Shown here piece by piece: positions 33,941 through 43,092 of a stretch of DNA of 64,000 nucleotides. The DNA lies in assembly GCF_000703165.1 (NCBI RefSeq), contig NZ_JNLQ01000001.1, forward strand, positions 248,001-312,000. The letters run 5' to 3'. The notes below the pieces were generated by a model that did not search any database, was not told the origin of the DNA, and saw only the letters and a program-made list of their open reading frames with translations. Origin of the DNA: Butyrivibrio sp. AE3004. GTDB lineage: Bacteria; Bacillota; Clostridia; Lachnospirales; Lachnospiraceae. A program made the translations under genes and the position numbers. Positions within the stretch are counted from its first letter, which is position 1. Each line of letters starts with the position of its first letter.

Positions 33941-35500
33941 ATGAAAAGAATCGAAGTTAAAAAACTAATTCCTTGCGTAACTATAATACTAATGTGCATG
34001 TCAGTATCAGCATGCGGACAAAATGGGACCGTTACTGAAGTAATCACAGAAGAAGCCACAGCATCTGCACAAGAGCCGGTTCAGACCGAAACGCCGAATA
34101 AACCTGATGGAGAAGCTCCGGACGGAGAAACACCCGGTGAACCACCAGCCGGAGATAAGCCTGACGGTGAAGCACCAAACGGAGAAGCTCCCGGTGAACC
34201 ACCAAGTGGAGATAAGCCTGACGGAGCACCCGGTAATGCCCCCGGTGATGCACCTGGCGGCGGATTTGGTGGTGGCGGAATGAGCAGCGCTGACATAGAT
34301 TATACCGGAGCTGTGAATATAACAAGCAGCGATTCACAGGATGGCCAGACCTATGAGAGCACTACTGCTGATGAAAGCGCTCTTTTGATCGAAACATCAG
34401 AGGATGTTACTATTTCAAATGCAACTGTCAGTAAAACCGGTGATTCTGACGGCGGAGACAGTTGTAACTTCTACGGCCTTAATGCAGCAGTTCTGGTAAA
34501 GGACGGATCAACAACCACTATTACAGATGCTACCATTACATCTGATGCAGATGGTGCTAACGGTGTATTTTCATATGGTGGAAACGGCGGCCAGAACGGT
34601 GCAGACGGAGATGGAACAACAGTTATCATTTCTGATTCAACAATTACAACAAAAGGCGATGGTTCCGGAGGTATCATGACAACCGGCGGTGGAATCACAA
34701 AAGCTTCTAATCTCACAGTTGAAACCAGCGGACAGTCATCAGCTGCAATACGTACAGACCGTGGTGGTGGAACCGTTACGGTGGATGGCGGAATTTATAC
34801 AACTAATGGACTTGGCTCACCTTCAATATACTCAACTGCTGACATAACAGTTTCCAATGCAACTCTTGTTTCAAATCTTTCAGAAGCAGTATGTATTGAA
34901 GGAATGAACTCCATTACTCTGAAAGACTGTGACATGACAGCAAACAACACAAAAATGAATGGTAACGCTACTTTCCTTGATTCCATCATGATTTATCAGT
35001 CCATGTCAGGTGATGCAGATAGTGGTACATCAACCTTTGACATGACCGGTGGCAGCCTTACCAGTGAAAGTGGTCACGTGTTCCATGTAACAAACACCAA
35101 CGCTGTAATTAATCTGAACAATGTAACAATCACTAACAAGGATTCTAAAAACATCCTACTCTCAGTCTGTGATGACGGATGGAATGGTGCCGACAATATC
35201 GCAACGGTTAATGCCGTAAATCAGACTCTCGAAGGTACAATCCTTGTAGGCAGCAATTCTACCCTTACATTTAACCTTACTGATGGTTCCAGCTTTACAG
35301 GTTCTATCAGCGGAGAAATCACAAATGCAAAAGGCGATACAGTTTCTACGGAAGTCGGTGAAGTCAATGTAACTATCGACGAGGACAGCACCTGGACTCT
35401 GACAGCGGATACATATATCACATCGTTTGATGGCGATGTTTCTAAAATAGTAAGTAATGGTTATACACTATATGTAAACGGAACAGCCGTTATCGAATAA
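33941..35500 (+). CDS. Secreted beta-helix lipoprotein with Pro/Gly/Asp-rich spacer
   Basis: A 519-residue surface lipoprotein. The signal peptide ends in the lipobox SVSAC (Cys about 25). Residues 45-115 are an imperfect repeat of [14 protein letters not shown] type units ending in [11 protein letters not shown], a flexible stalk. From 120 to 500 the chain is full of short beta strands with regular Asn/Thr/Gly turns ([40 protein letters not shown]), the pattern of a right-handed parallel beta-helix of the pectate-lyase or adhesin type. No catalytic motif is recognised. Likely adhesin or polysaccharide-binding protein on the cell surface. AGGAG precedes the ATG. Confidence 0.8.
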   Translation: MKRIEVKKLIPCVTIILMCMSVSACGQNGTVTEVITEEATASAQEPVQTETPNKPDGEAPDGETPGEPPAGDKPDGEAPNGEAPGEPPSGDKPDGAPGNAPGDAPGGGFGGGGMSSADIDYTGAVNITSSDSQDGQTYESTTADESALLIETSEDVTISNATVSKTGDSDGGDSCNFYGLNAAVLVKDGSTTTITDATITSDADGANGVFSYGGNGGQNGADGDGTTVIISDSTITTKGDGSGGIMTTGGGITKASNLTVETSGQSSAAIRTDRGGGTVTVDGGIYTTNGLGSPSIYSTADITVSNATLVSNLSEAVCIEGMNSITLKDCDMTANNTKMNGNATFLDSIMIYQSMSGDADSGTSTFDMTGGSLTSESGHVFHVTNTNAVINLNNVTITNKDSKNILLSVCDDGWNGADNIATVNAVNQTLEGTILVGSNSTLTFNLTDGSSFTGSISGEITNAKGDTVSTEVGEVNVTIDEDSTWTLTADTYITSFDGDVSKIVSNGYTLYVNGTAVIE

Positions 35501-35510
35501 ATATAATAAC

Positions 35511-35553
35511 GGAAGCAATTTTCAGTATTTCGAAGAATACGAAAATTGCTTCC
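35511..35553 (+). terminator. Hairpin after lipoprotein gene
   Basis: GGAAGCAATTTTC pairs perfectly with GAAAATTGCTTCC (35511-35523, 35541-35553). There is no T-run after it, so it may be a weak terminator or an mRNA end stabiliser. Confidence 0.55.
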
Positions 35554-35591
35554 AAATTCAGTACATCGAAAAAGACACAAAAAGAAAGGAA

Positions 35592-35706
35592 CATATCGCT
35601 TCTCCGGCATAACAAGCCCACGCAGCGAAACCTCACCTGTCATTGCAATCTTAGGATTCACATCGTTTCCGGTCACAAGAGACGCTATTGCAGTAGTCAT
35701 CGTAAG
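35592..35706 (-). pseudogene. Fragment of Lon protease proteolytic domain
   Basis: Minus strand reads [20 protein letters not shown] then [17 protein letters not shown], a clear piece of the Lon C-terminal domain (MTTALAS...[17 protein letters not shown]). The catalytic Ser region just upstream and Lys region downstream are missing. Bases 35735-35978 hold no gene that I can recognise; one plus-strand frame (TDAITIDFMASGLTTIAKHY) looks protein-like but is unassigned. Confidence 0.78.
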
Positions 35707-35978
35707 GCTGTACTTACAAAAGTGAGTCATCACCTGATAAACTCACTGATGCTATCACAATTGATTTCATGGCATCCGGACTAACAACTATTGCCAAGCA
35801 CTATGTAAAAAAACAAGTCTTGCATCACATGTGAGGATCTTGAAAAAATAAAATACATTCTCTTTAGTGAAACATATCTCGATTTTAAATGATACTCGTT
35901 TTTTTCTTATATACCGGAAACCACGATCTTAGTTATCCCGAATTTAAGCATAACTCAGATTATGTGATTAAAGAATCT

Positions 35979-36887
35979 TTATAGTTCCCAGAACTCCGGA
36001 ACTACATTCAATATTTCCTCAGCCGGAAGAACAGTTGCTTTTTCAATCGGAATATTCGTCTTTTCCAAGAAATATTTGATCAGATAATATCCTGTAGCAT
36101 ACCCGGCACAGTATGGAAGGCCAATTTTAGGGAAGCCCTGAATTTCAGCCATCTCATCTCCATATAAGTAAGATGTAATATTGTCAAAACCGGTTACATT
36201 TAATCCATCATGAATGATTTCCTTGATAAGTGGCATCAATTCCATATCTGTTTTTGTAACCCATGGGCCAAGAAACTCTTCTCCGAATATTGTTGTAGCG
36301 TAGTTTTCTGCCAATCCTTCACTCACTATCATTTCAGCAAGGTTAACATCATTAGTCCATTTGATATACTGATAACGCACATTGTGATTTGTCTCATGCG
36401 CCAGCGCTGAAGGAAGCCGCTTTATAGTATCTTCAGATGGAATAAGCCACCCCATTATGTAACCGGGAATACCTCCGTCTCCACAATATCCCTCATTCAT
36501 AACAGTATAGGCGTTCTTCGGATTTGCTAAAAGGATTGAATATAAATATTCCTGCACTTTCAATTCAACATTATGTTCCTCAAAGCGTTTCAGTGCCAGT
36601 TCAATGGCATTCTGACAATTATCCCATATTGCCACATCATTAAGAGCTTCTATCTGTATTTCACAGTCCCTGTCTATATCAGATGGAGGCATTAGTCCTA
36701 ATCTGTTGTTTGCCATAATAATGTCATAACCACCGGGATGTGTTGGCTTGATCGGAATATGATAACAATCCCATTTACCCTTAAAAGGCATCATCATATC
36801 GTAACGATAAATATCATCCTTTTTATCTGCTTCTGCCAGCATTATTTTTCTGTAAATATCCGGCGAAAAAACTTTATTTACTATCAT
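35979..36887 (-). CDS. DUF2268-type putative zinc metalloprotease
   Basis: A 302-residue protein of the DUF2268 group of predicted Zn-dependent proteases. The metal motif is ALAHETNHNVRYQY (HExxH), with a downstream glutamate in SEGLAENYA. The N-terminal half carries NAYTVMNEGYCGDGGIPGYI. GGAGG precedes the ATG. It stands alone and has its own promoter of the MerR type (36928-36958), so it is probably induced by a signal sensed by a MerR-family activator encoded elsewhere. Confidence 0.82.
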   Translation of the reverse strand: MIVNKVFSPDIYRKIMLAEADKKDDIYRYDMMMPFKGKWDCYHIPIKPTHPGGYDIIMANNRLGLMPPSDIDRDCEIQIEALNDVAIWDNCQNAIELALKRFEEHNVELKVQEYLYSILLANPKNAYTVMNEGYCGDGGIPGYIMGWLIPSEDTIKRLPSALAHETNHNVRYQYIKWTNDVNLAEMIVSEGLAENYATTIFGEEFLGPWVTKTDMELMPLIKEIIHDGLNVTGFDNITSYLYGDEMAEIQGFPKIGLPYCAGYATGYYLIKYFLEKTNIPIEKATVLPAEEILNVVPEFWEL

Positions 36888-36927
36888 AGTCTATGTCCTC
36901 CGCATGCATCTCTTTTTATGTCTATTA

Positions 36928-36958
36928 ACTATAAACTCTTACGTAACGTAAGAGTCAG
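36928..36958 (-). promoter_or_regulatory. MerR-type promoter with 19-bp spacer and palindromic operator
   Basis: Minus strand shows CTGACT (36958-36953), a 19-base spacer and TATAGT (36933-36928). The operator at 36935-36955 is a perfect palindrome: 10-bp arms (ACTCTTACGT and complement) about a single base. Long spacer plus palindrome between -35 and -10 is the hallmark of MerR-family activation. Confidence 0.78.
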
Positions 36959-37059
36959 GACTTAATAACCAATTAACAAATAACCATTAAACTTCTTTTC
37001 CATCGATAATTCTACCGCAATTTTATGTTGTGTTTTTTGCAACAGTGTATTTTAATTAA

Positions 37060-37185
37060 AATGGCCCCCAAGAAGTGGACACAGTGAAATATACATTTTG
37101 GCTGTATTTTATTAGTAAATTCAACATGTGGACACCAACGAACGCACCTTACTCGTAAACATGTTTCAATACAGCCATTTCTTTT
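37060..37185. mobile_element. Possible IS-end remnant
   Basis: GGCCCCCAAGAAGTGGACAC near 37063-37082 resembles the ends of IS3-family (IS150-like) elements, and TGGCTGTATT near 37099 is repeated inverted as AATACAGCCA near 37172. No transposase is present. The reading is tentative. Confidence 0.3.
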
Positions 37186-37209
37186 ATAAAATCCTATCCT
37201 CTAAGTAAG

Positions 37210-37288
37210 CTAGTGTACTGACATGTCCATCTTTAATCAAATTCATAGACAAGCAATTTGGTTAATTATGGATGTGTCAGTACACTAG
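37210..37288. repeat. Long hairpin element: 34-base arms, 11-base loop
   Basis: Arms 37210-37243 and 37255-37288 match at 29 of 34 positions, with the outer 14 bases (CTAGTGTACTGACA) perfect. It is too long for a simple terminator and has no T-run. It could be a MITE-like element or ends of a lost insertion. It follows the 3' end of the AAC(3) pseudogene. Confidence 0.7.
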
Positions 37289-37332
37289 TGTAGTTGTTTT
37301 TATATTTCTTGACTATATTGCTTAGATAAAAT

Positions 37333-37973
37333 CTATAATCTACTGCCCCTATTCTTGTTTATCCATGTAACAGCAAAATCTACTAACTCACGCTGCTTCA
37401 TTAAGCGTAAGTCTGCACCGCTCAGCGTTAGTCGGTTTACTTTATGAATAGTTTCAAATGCACCTCCGATTTCCTTAAAATCCTCACCATCAACGAATAG
37501 TGTTTCGTATGCTTTCCAATCGGGGATTCATCTCCGAAAATATTAGAAAGATCGTGGTTTTCTGTCAGATAAAGGGCATTTTTTCCCTAGGCTGCTACTG
37601 ATCTTGCCGGGTGGTCGCTCCTTATTGTTCCAGGCCAGGAACGAAACATCTCAGCAACAGCTCCCATAGTATTGGTAGGCGTAATTTCTTTATTGTAGGC
37701 AGGCCAGTTTTCACGGATAATGTCCCATTCCGATTCATCCACCTCCCAGTGGACTCCGGTCTCAAGATCCAGATTTTTCCATGACTGTGTGGGCATCATG
37801 ATTGTTCCTTCATCTCCCACTACTTCTATAAGTGCCTCTATAACTGTTCTGGCACCACCACACACATAGCCAATCTGACTAAGTGAGGTATGCACCATTA
37901 CATTATCGCACTTTTCCAGTCCTATATTATGTAAAGCTTCTATGATATCTGACTTAATAACAACTGTTTTCAT
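37333..37973 (-). pseudogene. Aminoglycoside N(3)-acetyltransferase gene, inactivated
   Basis: The first 128 residues (VMVHTSLSQIGYVCGGARTV, GTIMMPTQSWKNLD, ITPTNTMGAVAEMFRSWPG, SDHPARSVAA) are a clear AAC(3)-type Antibiotic_NAT domain. A TAG at 37589-37587 then interrupts the frame; the sequence continues as GKNALYLTENHDLSNIFGDE and SPIGK, shifts frame near 37520 and ends with DFKEIGGAFETIHKVNRLTL and LVDFAVTWINKNRG. The middle of the domain is also shortened. So there are a nonsense codon, a frameshift and a deletion. Confidence 0.85.
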
Positions 37974-38146
37974 ATATCCTCTCAGTCTCTATTACACTAT
38001 CAGTTTCCTTTTTTCACTATTTTTTTTAATGCTCTGATTTTGGAACCATATCGGTCGGACATCAAAAGCCCGGCAAATAACATACCAACTACCATGCCTT
38101 GAATAAATTAGGTAATGATCCTAATTAAGATGATACTCATCATATT

Positions 38147-38404
38147 TCATCCAAAGATTTTTATCGCATAGTTGATGATTATGCCTGCTGATCCGCCGGC
38201 AAGAATTAGTAATACTATCCCTACACCAATGCATATACGACTTGCAACCTTCTTTTTTGTGTCATTGGAAAAGTGTTTGCCTGTACAAAGAAGGATTATG
38301 CCTCCTGTTAATCCAGTGAAAAACATACCTATAAGAATAGCTGCTATCACAATAAATATAAAAATTACGGCTAATGTAATTAATCCCAACAATAAACTTA
38401 CCAA
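38147..38404 (-). CDS. Small two-to-three-helix membrane protein, TTG start
   Basis: An 85-residue hydrophobic protein. The TTG at 38404 is chosen because GGAGGAATATATT precedes it; upstream in-frame ATGs would overlap the previous gene. Helices cover about 5-28, 32-45 and 60-82, with a Lys-rich loop (GKHFSNDTKKKVASR). No family recognised. It follows the next entry's gene by 28 bases on the same strand, so they are probably co-transcribed. Confidence 0.6.
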   Translation of the reverse strand: MVSLLLGLITLAVIFIFIVIAAILIGMFFTGLTGGIILLCTGKHFSNDTKKKVASRICIGVGIVLLILAGGSAGIIINYAIKIFG

Positions 38405-38432
38405 AATATATTCCTCCGTCTGAATTGATTGA

Positions 38433-38801
38433 TCAATACTCGTATTTATTAGCTGCTTTATGATGTTTCTCAAAAACGCTCTTGATGATAAGTCCTGTAC
38501 CAATTACTACCGGAATGAACACAAGAAGGATATCTGTAAATGATGAGTATGCAAAGTAAAGCTCAGTTCCAAGAACGAGCGCTACAACCAGCAGACACAG
38601 CGACATTACGAAACAGCCCCATGTGAATTTGTTCTTATTAACTACTACTGCTATTGCTGAAATAATAAGAAGTACCAGAACGATTGCAGATGTGCTTACC
38701 CTGCCGATCCTAAAGAATCCAAATGATGATACACGAACCATCTTGAACAACATGAATAAGCCGATGATAACAAGCACCCAGCCAACATTTCTTTTAGTCA
38801 T
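38433..38801 (-). CDS. Four-helix membrane protein of unknown function
   Basis: A 122-residue protein with helices at about 4-18, 28-50, 60-82 and 88-108, resembling LiaF/LiaI N-terminal (DUF5668-like) membrane regions in its opening RNVGWVLVIIGLFMLFK. ATG 38801 follows GGAGG; an ATG five codons earlier lies inside that ribosome site. The upstream region carries the motif CAAACATGAACCTAAT shared with 2294, suggesting control by a response regulator. Confidence 0.65.
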   Translation of the reverse strand: MTKRNVGWVLVIIGLFMLFKMVRVSSFGFFRIGRVSTSAIVLVLLIISAIAVVVNKNKFTWGCFVMSLCLLVVALVLGTELYFAYSSFTDILLVFIPVVIGTGLIIKSVFEKHHKAANKYEY

Positions 38802-38839
38802 ACGCTTTTCCTCCATTTTAAAAGTTCCCCAAGTTTCAA

Positions 38840-38884
38840 TTATAGGGTAAACATGGAAATAAGTGAAGCAAACATGAACCTAAT
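38840..38884 (-). promoter_or_regulatory. Promoter with repeated TTnATGTTT motif
   Basis: On the minus strand AGGTTCATGTTTG and TTCCATGTTTACC lie about 21 bases apart just before TATAAT (38844-38839 region). The 16-mer at 38869-38884 is identical to 2294-2309. Confidence 0.45.
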
Positions 38885-38988
38885 TTTAATCTTTGGCAAA
38901 TACCATAGGCATACTAAAGCTATCTAGCAGGGCATTCATCCTCATTGTATAGCCCCCACCAACCAGTCTCTAACATTAAGTTGATAAT

Positions 38989-39546
38989 TTAGTACATAAC
39001 CACCCCTATCACTGCAGCAACACATATCAGCACTATTGGAGATATCCCTGATTTCGTTATTTTTCTTGAGCCAAAGTAGACAGCGGCCAGAACGGAGCAT
39101 AACACGACTGCTCGAAAATCCAGCGAAAAAGCCGTCCCCTTAATAACAATATTCTGCACAATCATGCTGATTCCCATTGCCAGGATTATTCCCATAATAC
39201 AGGGCTTCAGTCCTCTGAGCACGGCCTGTGTATAGGGATTCTTTAACAGTCTCTTAAACATGATCATTATAAGTATGATAATTACAAACGCAGGAAGAAC
39301 AACAGAAAATGTTGCAACCAAAGCTCCGGGAATCCCAGCCATCATGCTGCCTACATATGTAGCCATGTTGACCATAATAGGTCCGGGAGTGCTTTCACTT
39401 ACAGCAATCATATAAGTAAGCTGCTCATCATCAATCCATCCATAATGCAGAACCACATCCCTAATAAGCGGTATTGCTGCATATGCTCCGCCAAAAGAAA
39501 ACAGCCCTACTTTCAGAAATCCAAGGAAAAGATCAATATATATCAT
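38989..39546 (-). CDS. Chromate transporter family protein, half-size (ChrA)
   Basis: A 185-residue half-size ChrA/CHR membrane protein. The family signature is LGLFSFGGAYAAIPLIRDVV (near 12-30, written without its first residues), followed by SESTPGPIMVNMATYVGSMM, then hydrophobic helices. Its start overlaps the stop of the upstream half-size partner by 4 bases. Short CHR proteins work as pairs in which the two halves insert in opposite directions. Substrate may be chromate, sulfate or another oxyanion. Confidence 0.88.
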   Translation of the reverse strand: MIYIDLFLGFLKVGLFSFGGAYAAIPLIRDVVLHYGWIDDEQLTYMIAVSESTPGPIMVNMATYVGSMMAGIPGALVATFSVVLPAFVIIILIMIMFKRLLKNPYTQAVLRGLKPCIMGIILAMGISMIVQNIVIKGTAFSLDFRAVVLCSVLAAVYFGSRKITKSGISPIVLICVAAVIGVVMY

Positions 39547-40112
39547 AGGCTTCGTCCCTCCGTTCTCATGGAATTTTTGACGTAAAATGCTATAAGACTA
39601 CAGAGACCTGCAGTAACCATTAGTGTTATGGATGATACTTTTATTGAAAAAAGATTTACAGCCATCATAGTAAGAAAAGCAATAATCAACACGGTTATCT
39701 GAAATAGTTTCTTTGGCATTTTTCTTATCATCTTAAGAGCTGCATCCAATATCAGTATCCCTACAGCTATCTTAATTCCTCTAAATGCACTCGCTATCCA
39801 CGCTATTTCAAGAAATCTGTCAAGGAACAGTGAAATCAGATAGATAATAATAAAGGACGGAAGAACTACCCCTGTTGTAGCAGCTATAGCTCCTACCATT
39901 CCCCGCCTCTTATAGCCTACAAAAGTAGCACAGTTTATTGCTATCGGACCAGGTGTTGATTCAGCAATGACAGTAATGTCCATCATCTCATCATGGCTGA
40001 TCCACTTTTTCTTTTCCACGCAGATATCCTGTATCAGTGAGATCATGGCATATCCACCGCCAAAAGTAAAAAGTCCAATTCTTACAAAAGTGATAAAAAG
40101 TTCAATGGCCAC
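39543..40112 (-). CDS. Chromate transporter family protein, half-size partner (ChrA)
   Basis: A 189-residue partner of the above: VRIGLFTFGGGYAMISLIQD and AESTPGPIAINCATFVGYKR are the CHR motifs. The GTG at 40112 is chosen because GGAGG lies 5 bases upstream and the product then starts at the first helix; a longer frame upstream is covered by the preceding gene. It overlaps that regulator gene by 11 bases, so all three genes form one operon. Confidence 0.87.
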   Translation of the reverse strand: MAIELFITFVRIGLFTFGGGYAMISLIQDICVEKKKWISHDEMMDITVIAESTPGPIAINCATFVGYKRRGMVGAIAATTGVVLPSFIIIYLISLFLDRFLEIAWIASAFRGIKIAVGILILDAALKMIRKMPKKLFQITVLIIAFLTMMAVNLFSIKVSSITLMVTAGLCSLIAFYVKNSMRTEGRSL

Positions 40113-40839
40113 AATGACCTCCACAGTGATGATCCTCATCGTGATGATCGCTACATGCATGTCCTTCGCCATGATGATTACATTTAACATCAGGATTGAA
40201 ATCAAGTTCCCCTGCAAGAAATGCCTTTACAGCATCATCGGCATTGCCTGATACACCACCATAAAGGGTAATTCCGGCATCACTAAGAGCTGCCTGTGCA
40301 CCCCCACCGATTCCCCCGCAGATCAGGATATCAACCTTTCCACCCATGAGAAATCCAGCAAGAGCGCCGTGTCCCTGTCCGTTTGTGCTCACTACCTCTT
40401 CATTGACAATCTTTCCATCTTTCACATCGTAAACCTTAAATTTCTCCGTATGACCAAAATGCTGGAATATCTCACCGTTATCATATGTAACTGCTATTCT
40501 CATGTCGTTTTCTCCTTTTACTCTTATATTCTTGAAACTCTCGCTCTGCATAATATTAAATCTGACATTACCGCCAGAAATAGTAAGACTCCTTCCTTCA
40601 ACTAACATCTCTGCAACCTTTTTGCGAGCGCTCTCATACATAGCTGTTACAGTTGTCCTTGCAACTCCCATCTTATCTGCACACTGCTCCTGGGTCATTC
40701 CTTCTCTATCAAGCAAACGGATTGTTTCAAACTCGTCAAAAGTCAGCTTAACTGCATTTTCCCCAACATTATCTGCCGGAATGAATCCAAACTGTCCCGG
40801 AAGACCCGCTATTTTTCTGCATTTTGTAATCTTTGGCAT
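40102..40839 (-). CDS. DUF134 HTH regulator fused to NifX/NafY-like domain with His-rich tail
   Basis: A 245-residue protein. Residues 1-105 are a DUF134 DNA-binding domain (CRKIAGLPGQFGFIPAD, then LLDREGMTQEQCADKMGVAR in a sigma-like HTH). Residues 113-215 form a dinitrogenase iron-molybdenum cofactor-type domain (MRIAVTYDNGEIFQHFGHTE, VDILICGGIGGGAQAAL). The last 25 residues are rich in His and Cys (HHGEGHACSDHHDEDHHCGG), a probable metal sensor or store. It heads an operon with two chromate-transporter halves and probably controls them through the TTGACATATGTCAA sites. Confidence 0.88.
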   Translation of the reverse strand: MPKITKCRKIAGLPGQFGFIPADNVGENAVKLTFDEFETIRLLDREGMTQEQCADKMGVARTTVTAMYESARKKVAEMLVEGRSLTISGGNVRFNIMQSESFKNIRVKGENDMRIAVTYDNGEIFQHFGHTEKFKVYDVKDGKIVNEEVVSTNGQGHGALAGFLMGGKVDILICGGIGGGAQAALSDAGITLYGGVSGNADDAVKAFLAGELDFNPDVKCNHHGEGHACSDHHDEDHHCGGHCGH

Positions 40840-40852
40840 AATCTATCCTTTC

Positions 40853-40902
40853 TGACATATGTCAAATATATAATAATAGCCATATTGACATATGTCAATA
40901 TG
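40853..40902 (-). promoter_or_regulatory. Promoter with two TGACATATGTCA operators
   Basis: Minus strand shows TTGACA (40898-40893), a 17-base spacer and TATTAT (40875-40870). TGACATATGTCA occurs at 40886-40897, overlapping -35 within a 22-bp palindrome, and again at 40853-40864 just after the start site, 33 bp apart. Such placing implies autorepression by the DUF134 protein. Confidence 0.75.
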
Positions 40903-40963
40903 GCCTGCATATAGAAAAAACTGCCTTTATCTTTCCCGATTATCAGTCTTTGTAACCTTACGC

Positions 40964-41165
40964 TCATGCTCTAACGTATCTTCCGCTCTTTTTTGAAGCA
41001 TTCTTTAAAAGCTCCGCCCATTTTTTCTCGTCCATCCTTATATCGATCGATATAGGTTTTGATGTATCAAAGATCTTTTTCTCATATTCCTGATGTATTC
41101 CGGTCTCCTGAGGAACTGTAACAGTATCAGCGTTAGTTGCTTTGACCTTACAAGCTCCAGATACC
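40964..41165 (-). pseudogene. Fragment resembling the N-terminal region of a CotH-type protein
   Basis: Minus strand reads TVTVPQETGIHQEYEKKIFD then TSKPISIDIRMDEKKWAELL and KNASKKSGRYVRA before TGA 40966-40964. The phrase IFDTSK...SIDI.MDE..W..LL is typical of the entry into CotH kinase-like spore or cell-wall proteins. No start or kinase core is present. Confidence 0.5.
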
Positions 41166-41221
41166 GGACATAGGTAATGTCATACTTAAGCTCATGCCTG
41201 TAATGTCTCTTTTTTTCATAA

Positions 41222-41265
41222 AAAATACACCTCTATATTGGTTTGCTTAAGCCAATATAAAGGTG
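41222..41265 (-). terminator. Terminator of hydroxylamine reductase gene
   Basis: A 14-bp stem with one mismatch (41228-41241 with 41252-41265) is followed on the minus strand by TATTTTTTATG. It lies 53 bases past the hcp stop. Confidence 0.8.
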
Positions 41266-41317
41266 CAATATTAAAACAACGTTGAAAAATAATTAAGGAA
41301 TGACACATGTTCTATTT

Positions 41318-42952
41318 TTAATTAAAGAACATTTTTATATCATCATCTACATTTGTTATAGAACCAATTCCAAAATTATCTACCAGCACTTTTGCAACAT
41401 TTGGTGACAGGAATGCCGGAAGTGTTGGTCCAAGATGGATATTCTTCACTCCCAGATGAAGAAGTGCAAGGAGTACTATAACTGCCTTCTGTTCGTACCA
41501 TGAAATGTTATAAACAATTGGCAATTCGTTTATATCATCCAGTCCGAATACGTCTTTGAGCTTAAGGGCAATAAGGGCAAGTGAATAAGAATCATTACAC
41601 TGACCTGCATCAAGAACTCTTGGAATTCCTCCAATATCACCAAGATTCAGCTTATTGTACTTATATTTTGCGCATCCGGCCGTAAGGATAACCACATCCT
41701 TTGGAAGTGCCCTGGCAAACTCTGTGTAATATTCTCTGGACTTTGCTCGTCCATCACATCCTGCCATTACTACAAACTTTTTGATCGCTCCGGATTTTAC
41801 TGCTTCCACAACCTTATCAGCCAGGGCAAACACCTGCTCGTGAGCAAATCCGCCAACAATTTCACCTTTTTCTATCTCTGTGGGCGCTTCGCATTTTTTG
41901 GCAAGCTCAATAATCTCAGAGAAATCTTTTTTATCTCCATATTTACCTTCGATATGCTTGCATCCCGGATATCCTGTTGCACCTGTTGTAAAGAGTCTGT
42001 CTTTGTATGAATCAGCCGGAGGTACAATGCAGTTGGTTGTCATCAGAATAGGCCCATTAAAGCTTGCAAATTCCTCCTTCTGCTTCCACCATGCATTACC
42101 GTAATTTCCGACAAAGTTATCGTATTTCTTAAAGAACGGATAATAGTGTGCCGGAAGCATCTCTGAGTGAGTATATACATCAACACCTGTTCCCTTTGTC
42201 TGTTCAAGAAGCATCTCAAGATCCTTAAGATCATGTCCGGATATAAGAATTCCCGGATTATTTCTTACTCCGATATCAACCTTTGTAATCTCAGGATTAC
42301 CATATGCGGAAGTATTAGCTCCATCAAGAAGTGCCATTCCATACACTCCGTACTTTCCAGTTTCAAGAGCAAGTGCAACCAGGTCATCCACCGTAAGACT
42401 GTCATCAAGTGTTTTTGAAAGTGCCTCCTGGAGAAAACTATCAACATCTTCATTATCCTGTAAGAGTGCGTTAGCATGCTTTGAATAAGCTGCAAGTCCC
42501 TTAAGACCATAAGTGATCAGCTCCCTAAGTGAGCGTATATCTTCATTCTCTGTAGAAAGAACGCCAACGAGCTTCGCCTTCTCATCGTATTCACTCTTCT
42601 CACCATTCCAGAGAGCAGCTTCCGGAAGTCCTTCCTTTGTGTCAAGCTGCTTCAGCTTAATTGTCTTTACTTTAATAGTCTGATCAATCTTTTGGGCAAT
42701 GCTGTCATAATCGAAATTTGCATTTGTAATTGTAGTGAATAGATTTATGGTTATGAGATGATTGATATCTTCATCAACCCTTTTTCCTTCATTTCTAAGT
42801 CTTGTTGCAACTACAGCAAGTCCCTTTGTCACATATACAAGAAGATCCTGAAGATTAGCTACCTCCGGCTTTTTTCCGCACACTCCGGCCATTGTGCATC
42901 CGGTACAGCCTGCTGTCTCCTGGCACTGATAACAGAACATTTTATTTTCCAT
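41318..42952 (-). CDS. hcp: Hydroxylamine reductase (hybrid-cluster protein)
   Basis: A 544-residue hybrid-cluster protein, cytoplasmic, involved in nitric oxide and hydroxylamine detoxification. The N-terminal FeS ligands are C7, C10, C19 and C25 ([20 protein letters not shown] then C). Later hybrid-cluster ligands lie in [34 protein letters not shown] and [13 protein letters not shown] 42952 follows TAGGAGG; an upstream open frame lacks such a site. A 16-bp palindrome lies about 70 bases upstream and may be the site of a nitrosative-stress regulator of the CRP/FNR type. Confidence 0.96.
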   Translation of the reverse strand: MENKMFCYQCQETAGCTGCTMAGVCGKKPEVANLQDLLVYVTKGLAVVATRLRNEGKRVDEDINHLITINLFTTITNANFDYDSIAQKIDQTIKVKTIKLKQLDTKEGLPEAALWNGEKSEYDEKAKLVGVLSTENEDIRSLRELITYGLKGLAAYSKHANALLQDNEDVDSFLQEALSKTLDDSLTVDDLVALALETGKYGVYGMALLDGANTSAYGNPEITKVDIGVRNNPGILISGHDLKDLEMLLEQTKGTGVDVYTHSEMLPAHYYPFFKKYDNFVGNYGNAWWKQKEEFASFNGPILMTTNCIVPPADSYKDRLFTTGATGYPGCKHIEGKYGDKKDFSEIIELAKKCEAPTEIEKGEIVGGFAHEQVFALADKVVEAVKSGAIKKFVVMAGCDGRAKSREYYTEFARALPKDVVILTAGCAKYKYNKLNLGDIGGIPRVLDAGQCNDSYSLALIALKLKDVFGLDDINELPIVYNISWYEQKAVIVLLALLHLGVKNIHLGPTLPAFLSPNVAKVLVDNFGIGSITNVDDDIKMFFN

Positions 42953-43023
42953 GGTTAAAAACCTCCTACCTGTGAATTTCCTTGTTTTCATCATCAAGGA
43001 TAATCCCGGCGGAGTTTTAATAC

Positions 43024-43039
43024 TGTTGCAATTGCAACA
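43024..43039 (-). promoter_or_regulatory. Perfect palindrome TGTTGCAATTGCAACA upstream of hcp
   Basis: A 16-bp perfect palindrome lies 72 bases before the hcp start. Its form suits a CRP/FNR-family dimer, as HcpR regulators control hcp in many anaerobes; the exact consensus for this group is not known to me. Confidence 0.55.
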
Positions 43040-43092
43040 AGATATGTTTTTTATTGACTCATCAAAAAGATTTTGAATCTTTATTTTCTCTT

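Noticed and set aside
34044..34337. Minus-strand Pro/Ser/Gly-rich frames opposite the lipoprotein stalk
   Set aside because: They mirror the PDGEAP-type repeat on the plus strand and have no start signal.
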